Positions 1-8,734 of a stretch of DNA of 64,000 nt are shown here, one piece after another. Under the pieces are notes generated by a model, which searched no databases, was not told the origin of the DNA, and worked only from the letters and a program-made list of their open reading frames with translations. Within the stretch, counting starts at the first letter, position 1. Every line of letters begins with the position of its first letter. The translations under genes and the position numbers were made by a program. Origin of the DNA: Ureibacillus composti (lineage in GTDB: Bacteria > Bacillota > Bacilli > Bacillales_A > Planococcaceae); NCBI GenBank assembly GCA_030348875.1, contig JAUCEP010000002.1:4072501-4136500 (forward strand), read 5' to 3'.

Positions 1-2136
1 AGAGATTCGGCCTTTTTCTGGTTCAACCTTTTCAACCCATACAGTTACGATATCCCCTAAAGAAACTACTTCTAGAGGGTGTTTTATACGGCGTTTCTGT
101 AATTTTGAAATATGAACTAATCCGTCTTGTTTTACACCTACATCAACAAACGCACCGAAGTCAACTACGTTTCGAACAGTCCCTTGTAATTCCATACCAA
201 CTTGTAAATCTTCCATCTTTAATACATCTGTTTTTAATAATGGTTGTGGGAATGCATCTCGAGGGTCACGTGTCGGCTTCATTAACGTATCCACTATATC
301 TTTTATAGTGACTTCTCCTACACCTAGCTTCTCACTAAGTTCCTTAATGTCCAACTCTGCAATTGCTTCTTCACCTTTTTTAGTTCCAACATCTTTTTTA
401 GTTAATCCGGCAAATGACAGTATTTCCTCTGCTATTTTATAGCTTTCTGGGTGAATACCTGTAGCATCTAACGGATTTTTAGCATCTGGAATCCGTAAGA
501 ATCCAATTGCTTGTTCGTATGTTTTGGCACCTAATCGTGGAATCTTCTTCAATTGTGCACGTGAAGTAAATTTTCCTGACTCACTTCTAGCATTTACAAC
601 ATTCTCAGCAACAGTCTTTGATAAGCCCGATACATACTGCAATAGTGAAGAAGATGCTGTATTTACATCTACCCCTACTTGGTTAACCGCTGTTTCTACA
701 ATAAAAGTTAAGGATTCTGCAAGTTTCTTTTGAGATACATCGTGTTGGTATTGGCCTACCCCTACTGCTTTAGGTTCTATTTTAACGAGCTCAGATAATG
801 GATCTTGTAATCGACGAGCAATTGATACTGCGCTTCGTTGTTCAACTTGTAAATCTGGAAACTCTGAACGAGCTACTTCTGATGCTGAGTAAACAGATGC
901 CCCTGCTTCATTAACAATGACATATTGAACATCTGTATCGATTTCTTTTAATACATCTGCAATAAATTGTTCTGTTTCCCGTGAAGCTGTGCCATTTCCT
1001 ATCGCAATAATACTTATTGGATATTTAGCCAACATTGCTTTAACAACAGCTTTTGATTTTTCAACATCTGTTTTTGGAGGATGTGGATAAATTGCCGTTA
1101 CTTCAAGCATTTTTCCTGTTTCATCTACTACAGCTAACTTACAGCCTGTCCGGTAAGCAGGGTCAACACCTAATACCATTTTCCCTCTTATTGGTGGTTG
1201 CAACAGTAAACTTCTTAAGTTTTCTGAGAAAATATGAATTGCTTGAGCTTCTGCCTTTTCTGTTAGTTCATTTCGAAGTTCACGTTCAATAGATGGTTGT
1301 ATTAAACGTTTATATCCATCTTCAATTGCCTCTTTTACTTGGTTGATTGATGATGATCTAGAATTTACCGGAATCCATTCCTTTTCCATAATTTGAATCA
1401 CTTGATCAAGTGGAATTTGAATTGTTACTTTCAGAATGTCTTCTTTTTCACCACGGTTTACAGCTAATATACGGTGAGGCACTATATGCTTAACAGGTTC
1501 CTCATACTCATAATACATTTCAAAGACTTTCTTCTCATCCTTATCTACATCTTTCACAGATGTCATGATACGCCCTTCTCGCCAAGAGAGCTTTCTCAAT
1601 TTGTCACGTACTGCAGCATCATCAGCAAAACGTTCTGCTAATATATCTTTAGCACCTATTAACGCTTCTTCTACATTTGTTACATCTATCTCTTCATTAA
1701 TAAACTGATGAGCAAGTTCTTCTACATCTGTGTTCCCAAATTCCATTAACAAATCTGCTAGTGGCTCTAGTCCTTTCTCTTTCGCAATTGTTGCCTTAGT
1801 ACGACGTTTTTGTTTAAATGGACGATATAAATCTTCCACTCTTTGTAAAATGGTTGCCCCTTTAATAGAAGCCTCTAATTCCTCAGTTAATTTTCCCTGT
1901 TCTTCGATAATTCGAATGACTTCTTCTTTTCTTTGTTCAAGCTGCTGTATGTAATGATATCGATCTTCAATCGACTTAATTTGTACCTCGTCTAATGAAC
2001 CAGTTGCTTCCTTTCTATACCGAGCAATAAACGGTACAGTGTTTCCATCTTCTAATAACTTAATTACCGCTTCTGCCTGATGTGGCTTTACTTTTGTATC
2101 TACTGCGATCATTTGTAGCAATTTCTTATCTTCCAT
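1..2136 (-). CDS. tex: Tex-family S1 RNA-binding protein (3' end cut by window edge)
   Basis: Open minus-strand frame of 712 codons from an ATG at 2136 to the window edge, with no stop, so the last few residues are missing. The order fits Tex/YdcI: N-terminal helical and HTH region, a YqgF/RuvC-like domain from about residue 320 (motif VLGVDPAYRTGCK), helix-hairpin-helix segments near 490-560, and a C-terminal S1 domain from about residue 640 (GTVRNVVDFGAFVDVG). Tex proteins bind nucleic acid and are linked to transcription or RNA turnover. The exact role in Bacillales is unsettled. In B. subtilis ydcI also lies just downstream of the sigB operon, which supports the call. A sigB terminator lies between the two genes, so tex probably has its own promoter in 2137-2300. 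Confidence 0.95.
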   Translation of the reverse strand, partial: MEDKKLLQMIAVDTKVKPHQAEAVIKLLEDGNTVPFIARYRKEATGSLDEVQIKSIEDRYHYIQQLEQRKEEVIRIIEEQGKLTEELEASIKGATILQRVEDLYRPFKQKRRTKATIAKEKGLEPLADLLMEFGNTDVEELAHQFINEEIDVTNVEEALIGAKDILAERFADDAAVRDKLRKLSWREGRIMTSVKDVDKDEKKVFEMYYEYEEPVKHIVPHRILAVNRGEKEDILKVTIQIPLDQVIQIMEKEWIPVNSRSSSINQVKEAIEDGYKRLIQPSIERELRNELTEKAEAQAIHIFSENLRSLLLQPPIRGKMVLGVDPAYRTGCKLAVVDETGKMLEVTAIYPHPPKTDVEKSKAVVKAMLAKYPISIIAIGNGTASRETEQFIADVLKEIDTDVQYVIVNEAGASVYSASEVARSEFPDLQVEQRSAVSIARRLQDPLSELVKIEPKAVGVGQYQHDVSQKKLAESLTFIVETAVNQVGVDVNTASSSLLQYVSGLSKTVAENVVNARSESGKFTSRAQLKKIPRLGAKTYEQAIGFLRIPDAKNPLDATGIHPESYKIAEEILSFAGLTKKDVGTKKGEEAIAELDIKELSEKLGVGEVTIKDIVDTLMKPTRDPRDAFPQPLLKTDVLKMEDLQVGMELQGTVRNVVDFGAFVDVGVKQDGLVHISKLQKRRIKHPLEVVSLGDIVTVWVEKVEPEKGRIS

Positions 2137-2229
2137 TATTTCACTGCCTTTCACACTAGTACGGTTATTTTAACATAAAGCATTTCTTATAATAATTTTA
2201 ACAACATACTTCACTAATATTTGGCTTTG

Positions 2230-2301
2230 CTTTTTAACTTCAAATCAAAAATGCATAGCGATTCGCTATGTGTACTAAGCTTATCGAATGAAGTTAAAAA
2301 G
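2230..2301. repeat. Nested inverted repeat between tex and sigB
   Basis: CTTTTTAACTTCA (2230-2242) is repeated as its exact reverse complement at 2289-2301. Between the arms sits a second perfect hairpin, CATAGCG-att-CGCTATG (2254-2270). The right arm supplies the U-tract of the sigB terminator, so part of the symmetry may be terminator-related. Confidence 0.6.
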
Positions 2302-2326
2302 TCTACCCTTCTATCAAAGAGTAGAC
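2301..2326 (-). terminator. Rho-independent terminator of the sigB operon
   Basis: GTCTAC (2301-2306) pairs with GTAGAC (2321-2326). On the minus strand the stem is followed by CTTTTTAAC. It lies 10 bp past the sigB stop codon. Confidence 0.75.
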
Positions 2327-2335
2327 CTAAACATG

Positions 2336-3121
2336 TTATATTAACACACTGCTTTTTAATATTTCGTCTTGAAGTTTCTTGATTGCCTTCCGCTGAATAC
2401 GCGATACATGCATTTGAGATATACCAAGTTGATCTCCAACTTCTTTTTGACTCATTTGTTTTAAATAAGTTAGTTGAAGTACCTGTTTTTCACGTTCATC
2501 TAAAATATTAACGACTTCAGAAAAGATTAACTTTTGATTCGTCTTTTCATAACCCTCATCTTCTTTTCCAACAATATCAAGCAATGTAACAGCGCTTCCA
2601 TCAGACTCCGATTCAATTGAATGATTAATTGACAACGCTTGATAATTCTTACTAGTTTCCATTGCTTCTAAAACATCTTCTTCTGAAACATTTAAATACT
2701 CCGCTATTTCAATGATAGAAGGAGAATATTGTAATTTTGCGGTTAAAGTTTCCACAGCAACTTTAATTCGCGGTCCTAATTCTTTAATTCGTCGGGGTAC
2801 ATGAACATCCCATGTCTTATCTCTTAAAAAGCGTTTTATTTCCCCGACGATTGTTGGTATTGCATATGCCTCAAAACTCCCACCAATAGATGGATCAAAA
2901 CGGCGAATTGCTCCTAATAGACCTATCATACCAACTTGTACAATATCATCATAAAGAGATTTGCCGTACGAATATTTACGTGCAATAGACTCCACTAGTT
3001 GTTGAAAGTGAAGTACCAATTTTGTTAGCATTTCATCGCTTTCTGTTTTTTGATAGTTTTCTATCCATAACAGAACTTGATCCTTCTTAGACGTTTTATT
3101 TAGTTGGGATTCTTTTGACAT
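2336..3121 (-). CDS. sigB: RNA polymerase sigma factor SigB (general stress)
   Basis: 261 aa, the normal SigB length. Region 2 is recognisable at about residues 58-115 (DIVQVGMIGLLGAIRRFDP, then the -10-reading segment ending DVHVPRR). Region 4 has a helix-turn-helix near the C terminus (QKEVGDQLGISQMHVSRIQRK). SigB directs RNA polymerase to general stress promoters and is held inactive by RsbW. The start overlaps the end of rsbW by 26 bp, implying translational coupling. rsbX, which follows sigB in B. subtilis, is absent. A terminator follows at once. Confidence 0.97.
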   Translation of the reverse strand: MSKESQLNKTSKKDQVLLWIENYQKTESDEMLTKLVLHFQQLVESIARKYSYGKSLYDDIVQVGMIGLLGAIRRFDPSIGGSFEAYAIPTIVGEIKRFLRDKTWDVHVPRRIKELGPRIKVAVETLTAKLQYSPSIIEIAEYLNVSEEDVLEAMETSKNYQALSINHSIESESDGSAVTLLDIVGKEDEGYEKTNQKLIFSEVVNILDEREKQVLQLTYLKQMSQKEVGDQLGISQMHVSRIQRKAIKKLQDEILKSSVLI

Positions 3122-3566
3122 TGTCTTTCACCTGCTCTCTGGTGACATATTTTGTCATGAAAACAGTAACCCCATCATCGTTATTCACTCTTACTTCGTC
3201 CATCAAGGTCTCCATTAAATAAAGGCCTAACCCACCTTCTCTTAACACCTCAACACTTTCGCTTTCAGTATACGGACCAATTTTTGATTTAATTTCTTCA
3301 AAGTTAAATCCATGTCCGTCATCGGCTACCATTACCTCTAACCTATTTTTATAAAGGGCGCTTCCAATAACTACTTCACCTACAGCTTCGGTATAAGCGT
3401 GGTGTACAACATTTGTAACTGCCTCACTCACGGCAATTTTCAAATCTTCAATTTCATCATAGTTAAAACCCAGTCTTGTCGCCATTCCTGAAACCGTCAA
3501 CCTTACTACACCAACATATTGGGGCTTTGCCGGAATTTTTATTTCAATATAATCAAAAGTTTCCAT
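3096..3566 (-). CDS. rsbW: Anti-sigma-B factor and serine kinase RsbW
   Basis: 156 aa GHKL-type ATPase. The N-box is EAVTNVVHHAY (about residues 48-58), followed by DDGHGF and the G-rich lid GGLGLYLMETLMDEV. By family knowledge RsbW binds and inactivates SigB and phosphorylates RsbV. It overlaps rsbV by 14 bp and sigB by 26 bp, as expected for a stoichiometrically coupled partner-switching module. Confidence 0.96.
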   Translation of the reverse strand: METFDYIEIKIPAKPQYVGVVRLTVSGMATRLGFNYDEIEDLKIAVSEAVTNVVHHAYTEAVGEVVIGSALYKNRLEVMVADDGHGFNFEEIKSKIGPYTESESVEVLREGGLGLYLMETLMDEVRVNNDDGVTVFMTKYVTREQVKDNVKRIPTK

Positions 3567-3897
3567 CGCTTAGCTCCACCTTTTTATGTGTTTCGATATC
3601 CATTAATTCATTTAGACCTGTAATTTCAAATAGCCGTGTAAGACGATCTGACAATTGTGTAAGTTTCAGTTTTCCTTCTTCTCTATTCACCTTTTTATAA
3701 AAGCCTACAAAAACCCCAATACCAGTACTATCCATATAATTTACATTAGATAAATCAAGTTCAATTAAACTATACTTCCCTATAGTAATTGTCTCTAATT
3801 CATCTCTCAAAATCGGTGCTGTAAAAGTATCGATTTCTCCTTCTATTTTCCCACGTAACATATCTCCATCTTCCCGAAGTTGTACGTTCACCTTCAT
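3553..3897 (-). CDS. rsbV: Anti-sigma-factor antagonist RsbV
   Basis: 114-aa STAS-domain protein. The phosphoacceptor is visible as Ser57 in MDSTGIGVF (Ser56 in B. subtilis RsbV). Unphosphorylated RsbV binds RsbW and frees SigB. RsbW inactivates it by phosphorylation and RsbU reactivates it. The start has a strong Shine-Dalgarno sequence (GGAGGTG), and a SigB promoter sits directly upstream, giving positive autoregulation of rsbV-rsbW-sigB. Confidence 0.96.
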   Translation of the reverse strand: MKVNVQLREDGDMLRGKIEGEIDTFTAPILRDELETITIGKYSLIELDLSNVNYMDSTGIGVFVGFYKKVNREEGKLKLTQLSDRLTRLFEITGLNELMDIETHKKVELSDGNF

Positions 3898-3926
3898 GAG
3901 GACACCTCCAATTAAACTATCATTTT

Positions 3927-3951
3927 TTACCCTGTATACAGAAAATTAAAC
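3927..3951 (-). promoter_or_regulatory. SigB-dependent promoter of rsbV-rsbW-sigB
   Basis: Read on the minus strand: GTTTAA (3951-3946), a 13-bp spacer, then GGGTAA (3932-3927). This fits the SigB consensus GTTTAA-N12-15-GGGTAT, and B. subtilis has its internal SigB promoter at the same place upstream of rsbV. The predicted start lies about 20 nt before the rsbV ATG. Confidence 0.88.
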
Positions 3952-3971
3952 CCGATTTATAGAGAAACATG

Positions 3972-4967
3972 TCACTTTTTCATAATAACTACTGTAAAAT
4001 CATCTTCTAGCTGATAATTTTGATAGCTAAGTATTTGTTTATAAAGTTCATCGCACATTTGTTGAGCATTTAAATGCTTACATTTCATTGCTATTTCGCG
4101 AATTAATTGACGGGAATCCAATTCTTCCAATTTTCTGAATTCAGTTACTCCATCAGTTAACATAATAATAAAATCACCATCATTTAGATGAACTTCAGAT
4201 TGGCGGTATTTTACTTCTGGTAATATACCTAATAACAATCCTTTACTCTCTAAATCATAAAATTTATTTTCTTTCGCATTATAATATAATGCTGGTTCAT
4301 GACCTGCTGAACCATATGTAAAAATATTATTCTCCACATCAAATCGCCCATAAAACAGCGAGACAAACATACTATCATCTACACTTTTTTCAATAATTCT
4401 ATTTAGCACCTCAAGTACATAAGAGGGGTTATTGTTTGCATATTCTAGCGTGTCTAAACCATATTTCACCATCGACATGCAAAGCGCAGCTGGAACGCCT
4501 TTTCCCACAACATCTGTTACAGCAACACTAACGTGATGGCCATCATCTTGTAAAAAGTAAACATAGTCCCCATTCATTTTTCGAACCGGAACGGATACCA
4601 TGCCAACGTCTATTTGATTTAGCTTCGGGATGTTTGTCTTCAGCATTAAATTTTGAATTTTTGTAGCAATGTCCATTTCGATTCTTAATTCTTCTTGTTT
4701 CATTAGTAGGCTTTGATGTTCTTTTACTTTTAAGCCATAATAAACCATAACTTCAATAAGAAAATCGTATGCATGTTCAACATATTTTGGTAAAGTACCA
4801 TGTAGTTGTTCCACTGCTTGTTTATGTATATTTATTACCTCTTCAGGAGTAATATTTTTTTGAATTAATTGTCGAATATAATTTTGACCGATATATAAGT
4901 TTTCTTCACTTTGATTCTTTAAATAATCGGATAATATTTTTTCATATTGCACTTGAAGATAACCCAA
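3972..4967 (-). CDS. rsbU: PP2C-type phosphatase RsbU
   Basis: 331 aa. The N-terminal about 85 residues form the helical RsbT-binding domain. A PPM/SpoIIE-type phosphatase domain follows (motifs NGDYVYFLQDDG, VTDVVGKGVPAALCMSMVKYG, GSAGHEPALYY, LTDGVTEFR). RsbU dephosphorylates RsbV-P after activation by RsbT. It follows rsbT by 13 bp in the same operon. The intact RsbT-binding domain implies that the RsbT input still operates although the usual RsbR/RsbS stressosome genes are not next to it. Confidence 0.96.
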   Translation of the reverse strand: MGYLQVQYEKILSDYLKNQSEENLYIGQNYIRQLIQKNITPEEVINIHKQAVEQLHGTLPKYVEHAYDFLIEVMVYYGLKVKEHQSLLMKQEELRIEMDIATKIQNLMLKTNIPKLNQIDVGMVSVPVRKMNGDYVYFLQDDGHHVSVAVTDVVGKGVPAALCMSMVKYGLDTLEYANNNPSYVLEVLNRIIEKSVDDSMFVSLFYGRFDVENNIFTYGSAGHEPALYYNAKENKFYDLESKGLLLGILPEVKYRQSEVHLNDGDFIIMLTDGVTEFRKLEELDSRQLIREIAMKCKHLNAQQMCDELYKQILSYQNYQLEDDFTVVIMKK

Positions 4968-4980
4968 TAGTTTTCACATC

Positions 4981-5385
4981 CTATCGCTTTAACCATTTTT
5001 CAATTCTAACTTTAGTACCTTTTCCCACTTCCGATTCGATATCAAGTTTATCCATTAATCTTTTTACGGCTGGAATACCAACACTAGAACTACCCGAATT
5101 TGAAAAACTATCTTCTAATACGCTTTGAAGATTTGCAATACCGGGACCTTTATCTATTGCAGTAATTGCAATTCCTAATCTATTATTTTCTTCTAATCTT
5201 TCAATAATAATATCGCCTTCACCTGCATATAGATAAATATTTTTAGCTAGTTCGCTTATTGCCGTTGCAATCCTCGCTTGATCTACTGTGGTAAAACCAA
5301 TAGCTTTTGCTTCATTACGGCCTTGTTGACGCGCAGTCACAATATCCCATTCTGTTACAATCTCAACTATTGATTTTTCACTCAT
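4981..5385 (-). CDS. rsbT: Serine kinase RsbT, activator of RsbU
   Basis: 134-aa GHKL ATPase, close to the 133 aa of B. subtilis RsbT. The N-box is ISELAKNIYLYAGEGDI, followed by DKGPGI and the GxGxP-like SSSVGIPAVKRLMD. In B. subtilis RsbT phosphorylates RsbS and RsbR in the stressosome and, once released, activates RsbU. Here it is the first gene of the block. There is no rsbR or rsbS between it and ndoA, only about 220 bp holding the ndoA terminator and the rsbT promoter region. Confidence 0.95.
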   Translation of the reverse strand: MSEKSIVEIVTEWDIVTARQQGRNEAKAIGFTTVDQARIATAISELAKNIYLYAGEGDIIIERLEENNRLGIAITAIDKGPGIANLQSVLEDSFSNSGSSSVGIPAVKRLMDKLDIESEVGKGTKVRIEKWLKR

Positions 5386-5555
5386 GGCTTCACCCCACCT
5401 TTACTCGAAGTTTGAACAAACAATTTAGTATTCTATTTTATTATCGAAAATTATGTATTTTTTTTGAATTATTTAACTTTAATATATCGTAACATCTATA
5501 TTTACAGCAAACTAATTTTGTAAAATTTATCAAACATTTAAAAAAAAAAAATAAA

Positions 5556-5586
5556 AAAGCACTGAAACCGGGGTCTCAAGTGCTTT
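5556..5586 (-). terminator. Strong terminator after ndoA
   Basis: AAAGCAC-TGAAACC (5556-5569) pairs with GGTCTCA-(A)-GTGCTTT (5572-5586) around a two-base loop. On the minus strand it runs into a long T tract (plus-strand A run 5541-5558). It separates the toxin-antitoxin operon from the rsb operon. Confidence 0.9.
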
Positions 5587-5607
5587 AGTATGGAATTATT
5601 TATGTAT

Positions 5608-5967
5608 TTAAAATTTCATTAGTCCTAAGCTTATTTCAAGTGCTACATCCACTTTTTCCATAAGTTCAACATCTAGTTGTGTTATCCGATCGGTTAATCT
5701 AGATTTATCGATAGTGCGCAATTGTTCAAGCAAAATTACCGAATTCCGTTCAAACCCGTATTTCTTAGCATCTATTTCAACGTGTGTTGGTAATTTTGCT
5801 TTTTGTATTTGCGCAGTAATAGCAGCGATGATCACTGTGGGACTAAATCTATTTCCTATATCATTTTGAATGATTAATACGGGTCTAGTACCGCCTTGTT
5901 CAGATCCAACCACTGGAGAAAGATCTGCAAAAAAAACGTCCCCTCGTTTCACAATCAAATATGTCAT
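5608..5967 (-). CDS. ndoA: Endoribonuclease toxin EndoA (MazF/PemK family)
   Basis: 119 aa, nearly the length of B. subtilis NdoA/EndoA. Family motifs are visible: [39 protein letters not shown] and [13 protein letters not shown]. MazF-type toxins cut single-stranded mRNA at short specific sites. The start overlaps the antitoxin stop by 4 bp (ATGA), giving translational coupling. In B. subtilis the gene sits between alr and rsbR. Here alr and the antitoxin are in place but rsbR is missing. Confidence 0.96.
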   Translation of the reverse strand: MTYLIVKRGDVFFADLSPVVGSEQGGTRPVLIIQNDIGNRFSPTVIIAAITAQIQKAKLPTHVEIDAKKYGFERNSVILLEQLRTIDKSRLTDRITQLDVELMEKVDVALEISLGLMKF

Positions 5968-6251
5968 CCCCCGCTTACGAGACGCTCTACCATATGTTCG
6001 GCTTCATATTCTGCTTGTAGACATTCGCTACAAATTGTCAGATTAATCTGCGACATTTCCACATAGCCTTTCATTAAAGCTTCCCGTATTTGATTTGGTT
6101 GCTTGTGTGTTGATAATCTGCGTGACGAAATATAGACAAAGCTCTCTTTGTCTGCACATTTACGCTCAAGTGTCTGATTAAATTCGATTACCATCTCTTG
6201 TGGAAGTTCAATTTTAACTTCCTCTACTTCTTCAACTTTTTTTACGTACAA
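5964..6251 (-). CDS. ndoAI: Antitoxin EndoAI (ribbon-helix-helix) of the ndoA toxin
   Basis: I place the start at a TTG (6251) because GGAGGTG lies six bases upstream. A GTG at 6266 would add five residues but has that Shine-Dalgarno inside the coding region. The product is 95 aa, ending in MVERLVSGG, as in B. subtilis NdoAI, with the toxin-binding end YVEMSQINL. The N-terminal half should be the RHH DNA-binding part but is rich in Glu and Val and diverges from the Bacillus protein. It presumably neutralises NdoA and may autorepress. Confidence 0.88.
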   Translation of the reverse strand: MYVKKVEEVEEVKIELPQEMVIEFNQTLERKCADKESFVYISSRRLSTHKQPNQIREALMKGYVEMSQINLTICSECLQAEYEAEHMVERLVSGG

Positions 6252-6389
6252 AACAAGCACCTCCACAAAAACCGTACCATTTCTAATTACTTCATTCTAT
6301 CATCGAATATACGAGTTGAAAAGACATGATAGTTTATAAAATGACATTTGTTTTGTATTTATCGGCTTTTGTTGGAGATTTTGTCGTAT

Positions 6390-7517
6390 TTAATCATTTT
6401 GTAAGTAAATTCTTGGAACCCTAGAGGTAATTAAACAAGGAACTTCGTAATTTATTGTTTCGACTTTTGTTGCCCATTCATCAATTGTAATCTCTTCATT
6501 ATTTTGTTTACCGATTAAAGTTACTTTCTCGCCTATATTATATGCTCTTGGTAAAAGTATCATACATTGGTCCATACAAATTCTTCCTACAATTGGCACT
6601 CGGATTCCATCAATTAAAACATGTTGACCACTATATTTTCTAATTAATCCATCTGCATATCCAATCGGTAAAGTCCCAATCAGTTCCGTTTTTTCAGCAG
6701 TATATGTAGCACCATAGCCAACAGATTGGCCAGCTTCTAATTGTTTCACGGCTACAAGTTCAGTTTCTAGTGAAAAAGCAGCCTCTAATGGAAATGGTAA
6801 CTTTGTTTTGACATAAGATGAAGGTGCTAGTCCATACATTGAAATACCAAATCGAATAGCGTCAAAAAGAAGGTGTTGATCTTTTACAAGTGTTGTTGCA
6901 GTATTGGCACTATGAACGATTCTCGGTTTTTGTGGTAGTTTGTTAACTAGTTGTTCGAATTTCATCACTTGTTTGTTAAAGTATGAATCATCTTCTTCAT
7001 CTGCAGTTGCAAAGTGGGTAAATACACCATCAACAATTAAATTTGATGTAGTACTTATAGCTTCGTATAAGTTAAGTAAATCGTTTGCAGAAGTTACACC
7101 TATCCTTCCCATGCCTGTATCAATTTTTATATGTAATTTTAATGGTCTTAGGAGTTCTGTTTTCGTTTGGATTTGATGTACCCATTCAGTTGAAAATACA
7201 GTTAATGAGATATCTTTCTCTGCAGCATATGGTGCGAAAGAGACTGGTGAGTACCCAAGTACTATTATATCTATGTTGGGAAAACTTTCTCGGATATGTA
7301 ATGCCTCTTCAGGTGTGGCTACGGCCAACATTGTAGCCCCAGCTTCTATTGCAGCTTTTGATACTTCAATATCACCATGACCATAAGCATTTGCTTTTAC
7401 AACTGCTATAATTTGTACGTTTGGTGGAAGAAAATCCTTTAATCGGTTGACATTATTTTTTATTGCTTGTAAATCAATAATTGCTTTTGTTGGACGGAAG
7501 TGTTGTTTTTGTTCCAC
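6390..7517 (-). CDS. alr: Alanine racemase
   Basis: 375-aa fold-type III PLP enzyme that converts L-alanine to D-alanine for the cell wall. The PLP lysine is Lys41 in VVKANAYGHG. The catalytic Tyr lies in SVGYGATY, and the C-terminal domain has RICMDQCMI. The start is GTG, with AGAGGG ten bases upstream. Its Shine-Dalgarno overlaps the -10 of a consensus SigB promoter. ndoAI lies 138 bp downstream on the same strand, so alr-ndoAI-ndoA may be one transcript. Confidence 0.96.
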   Translation of the reverse strand: MEQKQHFRPTKAIIDLQAIKNNVNRLKDFLPPNVQIIAVVKANAYGHGDIEVSKAAIEAGATMLAVATPEEALHIRESFPNIDIIVLGYSPVSFAPYAAEKDISLTVFSTEWVHQIQTKTELLRPLKLHIKIDTGMGRIGVTSANDLLNLYEAISTTSNLIVDGVFTHFATADEEDDSYFNKQVMKFEQLVNKLPQKPRIVHSANTATTLVKDQHLLFDAIRFGISMYGLAPSSYVKTKLPFPLEAAFSLETELVAVKQLEAGQSVGYGATYTAEKTELIGTLPIGYADGLIRKYSGQHVLIDGIRVPIVGRICMDQCMILLPRAYNIGEKVTLIGKQNNEEITIDEWATKVETINYEVPCLITSRVPRIYLQND

Positions 7518-7524
7518 TTATTTT

Positions 7525-7550
7525 ATACCCTCTTTTGCTAAAAATTAAAC
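7525..7550 (-). promoter_or_regulatory. Consensus-perfect SigB promoter overlapping the alr ribosome-binding site
   Basis: Minus strand: GTTTAA (7550-7545), 14-bp spacer, GGGTAT (7530-7525). This equals the SigB consensus at all 12 positions with an allowed spacer. The predicted start is at or within a few bases of the alr GTG (7517), so a transcript from it would be nearly leaderless. The match is seen. Its activity is inferred. Confidence 0.6.
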
Positions 7551-7672
7551 ATAATGTAATCACTTTTTAGATAATTCAATTTTATATGTTAGACTCATTA
7601 CAGTCCAATAATTACTTTCATATCTATAAATTTTATATAGCTCATAAATAAATATTATTCTTTTAACGTAAT

Positions 7673-7710
7673 AATCAGTGGGTGACGAATAATCAAGTCC
7701 CCCACTGATT
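7673..7710 (-). terminator. Hairpin after ydcC
   Basis: AATCAGTGGG (7673-7682) pairs perfectly with CCCACTGATT (7701-7710), eleven bases past the ydcC stop. The U tract is weak, so termination may be partial. Confidence 0.55.
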
Positions 7711-7720
7711 GAAATACAAT

Positions 7721-8734
7721 TTATTTCATACTTCCTGGAGTTACCGATGCAGCAACTTCCATCATCTCTTCTTTTGTTAAATTTTCAGAAGCTAAGAAGA
7801 ATGATACGCCATCTGACTCCCAACTAATAGAGTTGTCCGTAATTGCGCCAATTGTAAATCCTAGATCTGCCGGATCACCAGGTGCAAATACAGGAAGTGT
7901 TGAATCTTCATCATAAACAATTGGTTGTTGCATAAGCGTAAACGCCTTTTCACCTTCAAAAGTTAAAACAACACGTTTATTCCCATTATCAGCAATTTCC
8001 TTTTCACCAACTAAAGTTGTATCTTCCCATTGTAAAACTGGGTAATGAGTTTGGAAGTCTTGCTGTTCTGTTTGTGCCGAAGCAGCTGCCTTACTGTCAT
8101 CTTTATCAGTGAACTTTTCTACAGCATACTCACTTTCTTGGTGTTGTTTGTTCATATCAATAGATTTGAATGTAATTGCAATTTGCTCTTCTTGTGCGTC
8201 ATTTAATACAGAAATTTTCGTTGGTAGTTTCGACTTCTTGTCTACTGTAATTTTTTGCGTAGGCATAATGCTCTTATGATTATTTCTTGTTGCAGCTGTG
8301 AAGATGTAGTTTTTCTCATCTTCTTCCATCACTAACTTCTCGTCAGACAGTAAATCTTCAGCTAACGCACCAATTAAGTATGGTTGGCTGTTTTGTTTTG
8401 GCCATTCACTTTGGAACTTGTACGTTTTTCTAAGCGACGGTGTTACAACAAATACGCCTTCTTTATTTCGAATAATCATTTGTGTGACATCTTCGCCTTG
8501 TTGTGATACTTTCACTCGGTATAGATCTGGTTGTGTATGCCATACATTAACATCATAAACTCTTGGTTCTGCACCTGTTTTGATTTCCATTGTGGCATCT
8601 AGTTCGTATCCTTTTACATCAGTCCATTTGTTACTTAGATCCTTCAATACATCTTCCTGCGAATTTCCCCCACAAGCCGCTAACACTAGTACACTTAACA
8701 ACATGACGATAAAAGCGATTAATTTGTGTCTCAA
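7721..8734 (-). CDS. ydcC: LolA-like outer-surface lipoprotein YdcC
   Basis: 337 aa with a TTG start at 8734, preceded by AAAGGA seven bases upstream. An upstream ATG at 8770 would put 12 extra residues before the signal peptide. The N terminus is a lipoprotein signal (LIAFIVMLLSVLVLAACGG, lipobox LAAC). The body resembles the LolA/GerS-like beta-rich fold of B. subtilis YdcC, a sporulation-associated protein. Between acpS and alr it holds the same place as in B. subtilis. Function is not established beyond the family. Confidence 0.85.
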   Translation of the reverse strand: MRHKLIAFIVMLLSVLVLAACGGNSQEDVLKDLSNKWTDVKGYELDATMEIKTGAEPRVYDVNVWHTQPDLYRVKVSQQGEDVTQMIIRNKEGVFVVTPSLRKTYKFQSEWPKQNSQPYLIGALAEDLLSDEKLVMEEDEKNYIFTAATRNNHKSIMPTQKITVDKKSKLPTKISVLNDAQEEQIAITFKSIDMNKQHQESEYAVEKFTDKDDSKAAASAQTEQQDFQTHYPVLQWEDTTLVGEKEIADNGNKRVVLTFEGEKAFTLMQQPIVYDEDSTLPVFAPGDPADLGFTIGAITDNSISWESDGVSFFLASENLTKEEMMEVAASVTPGSMK

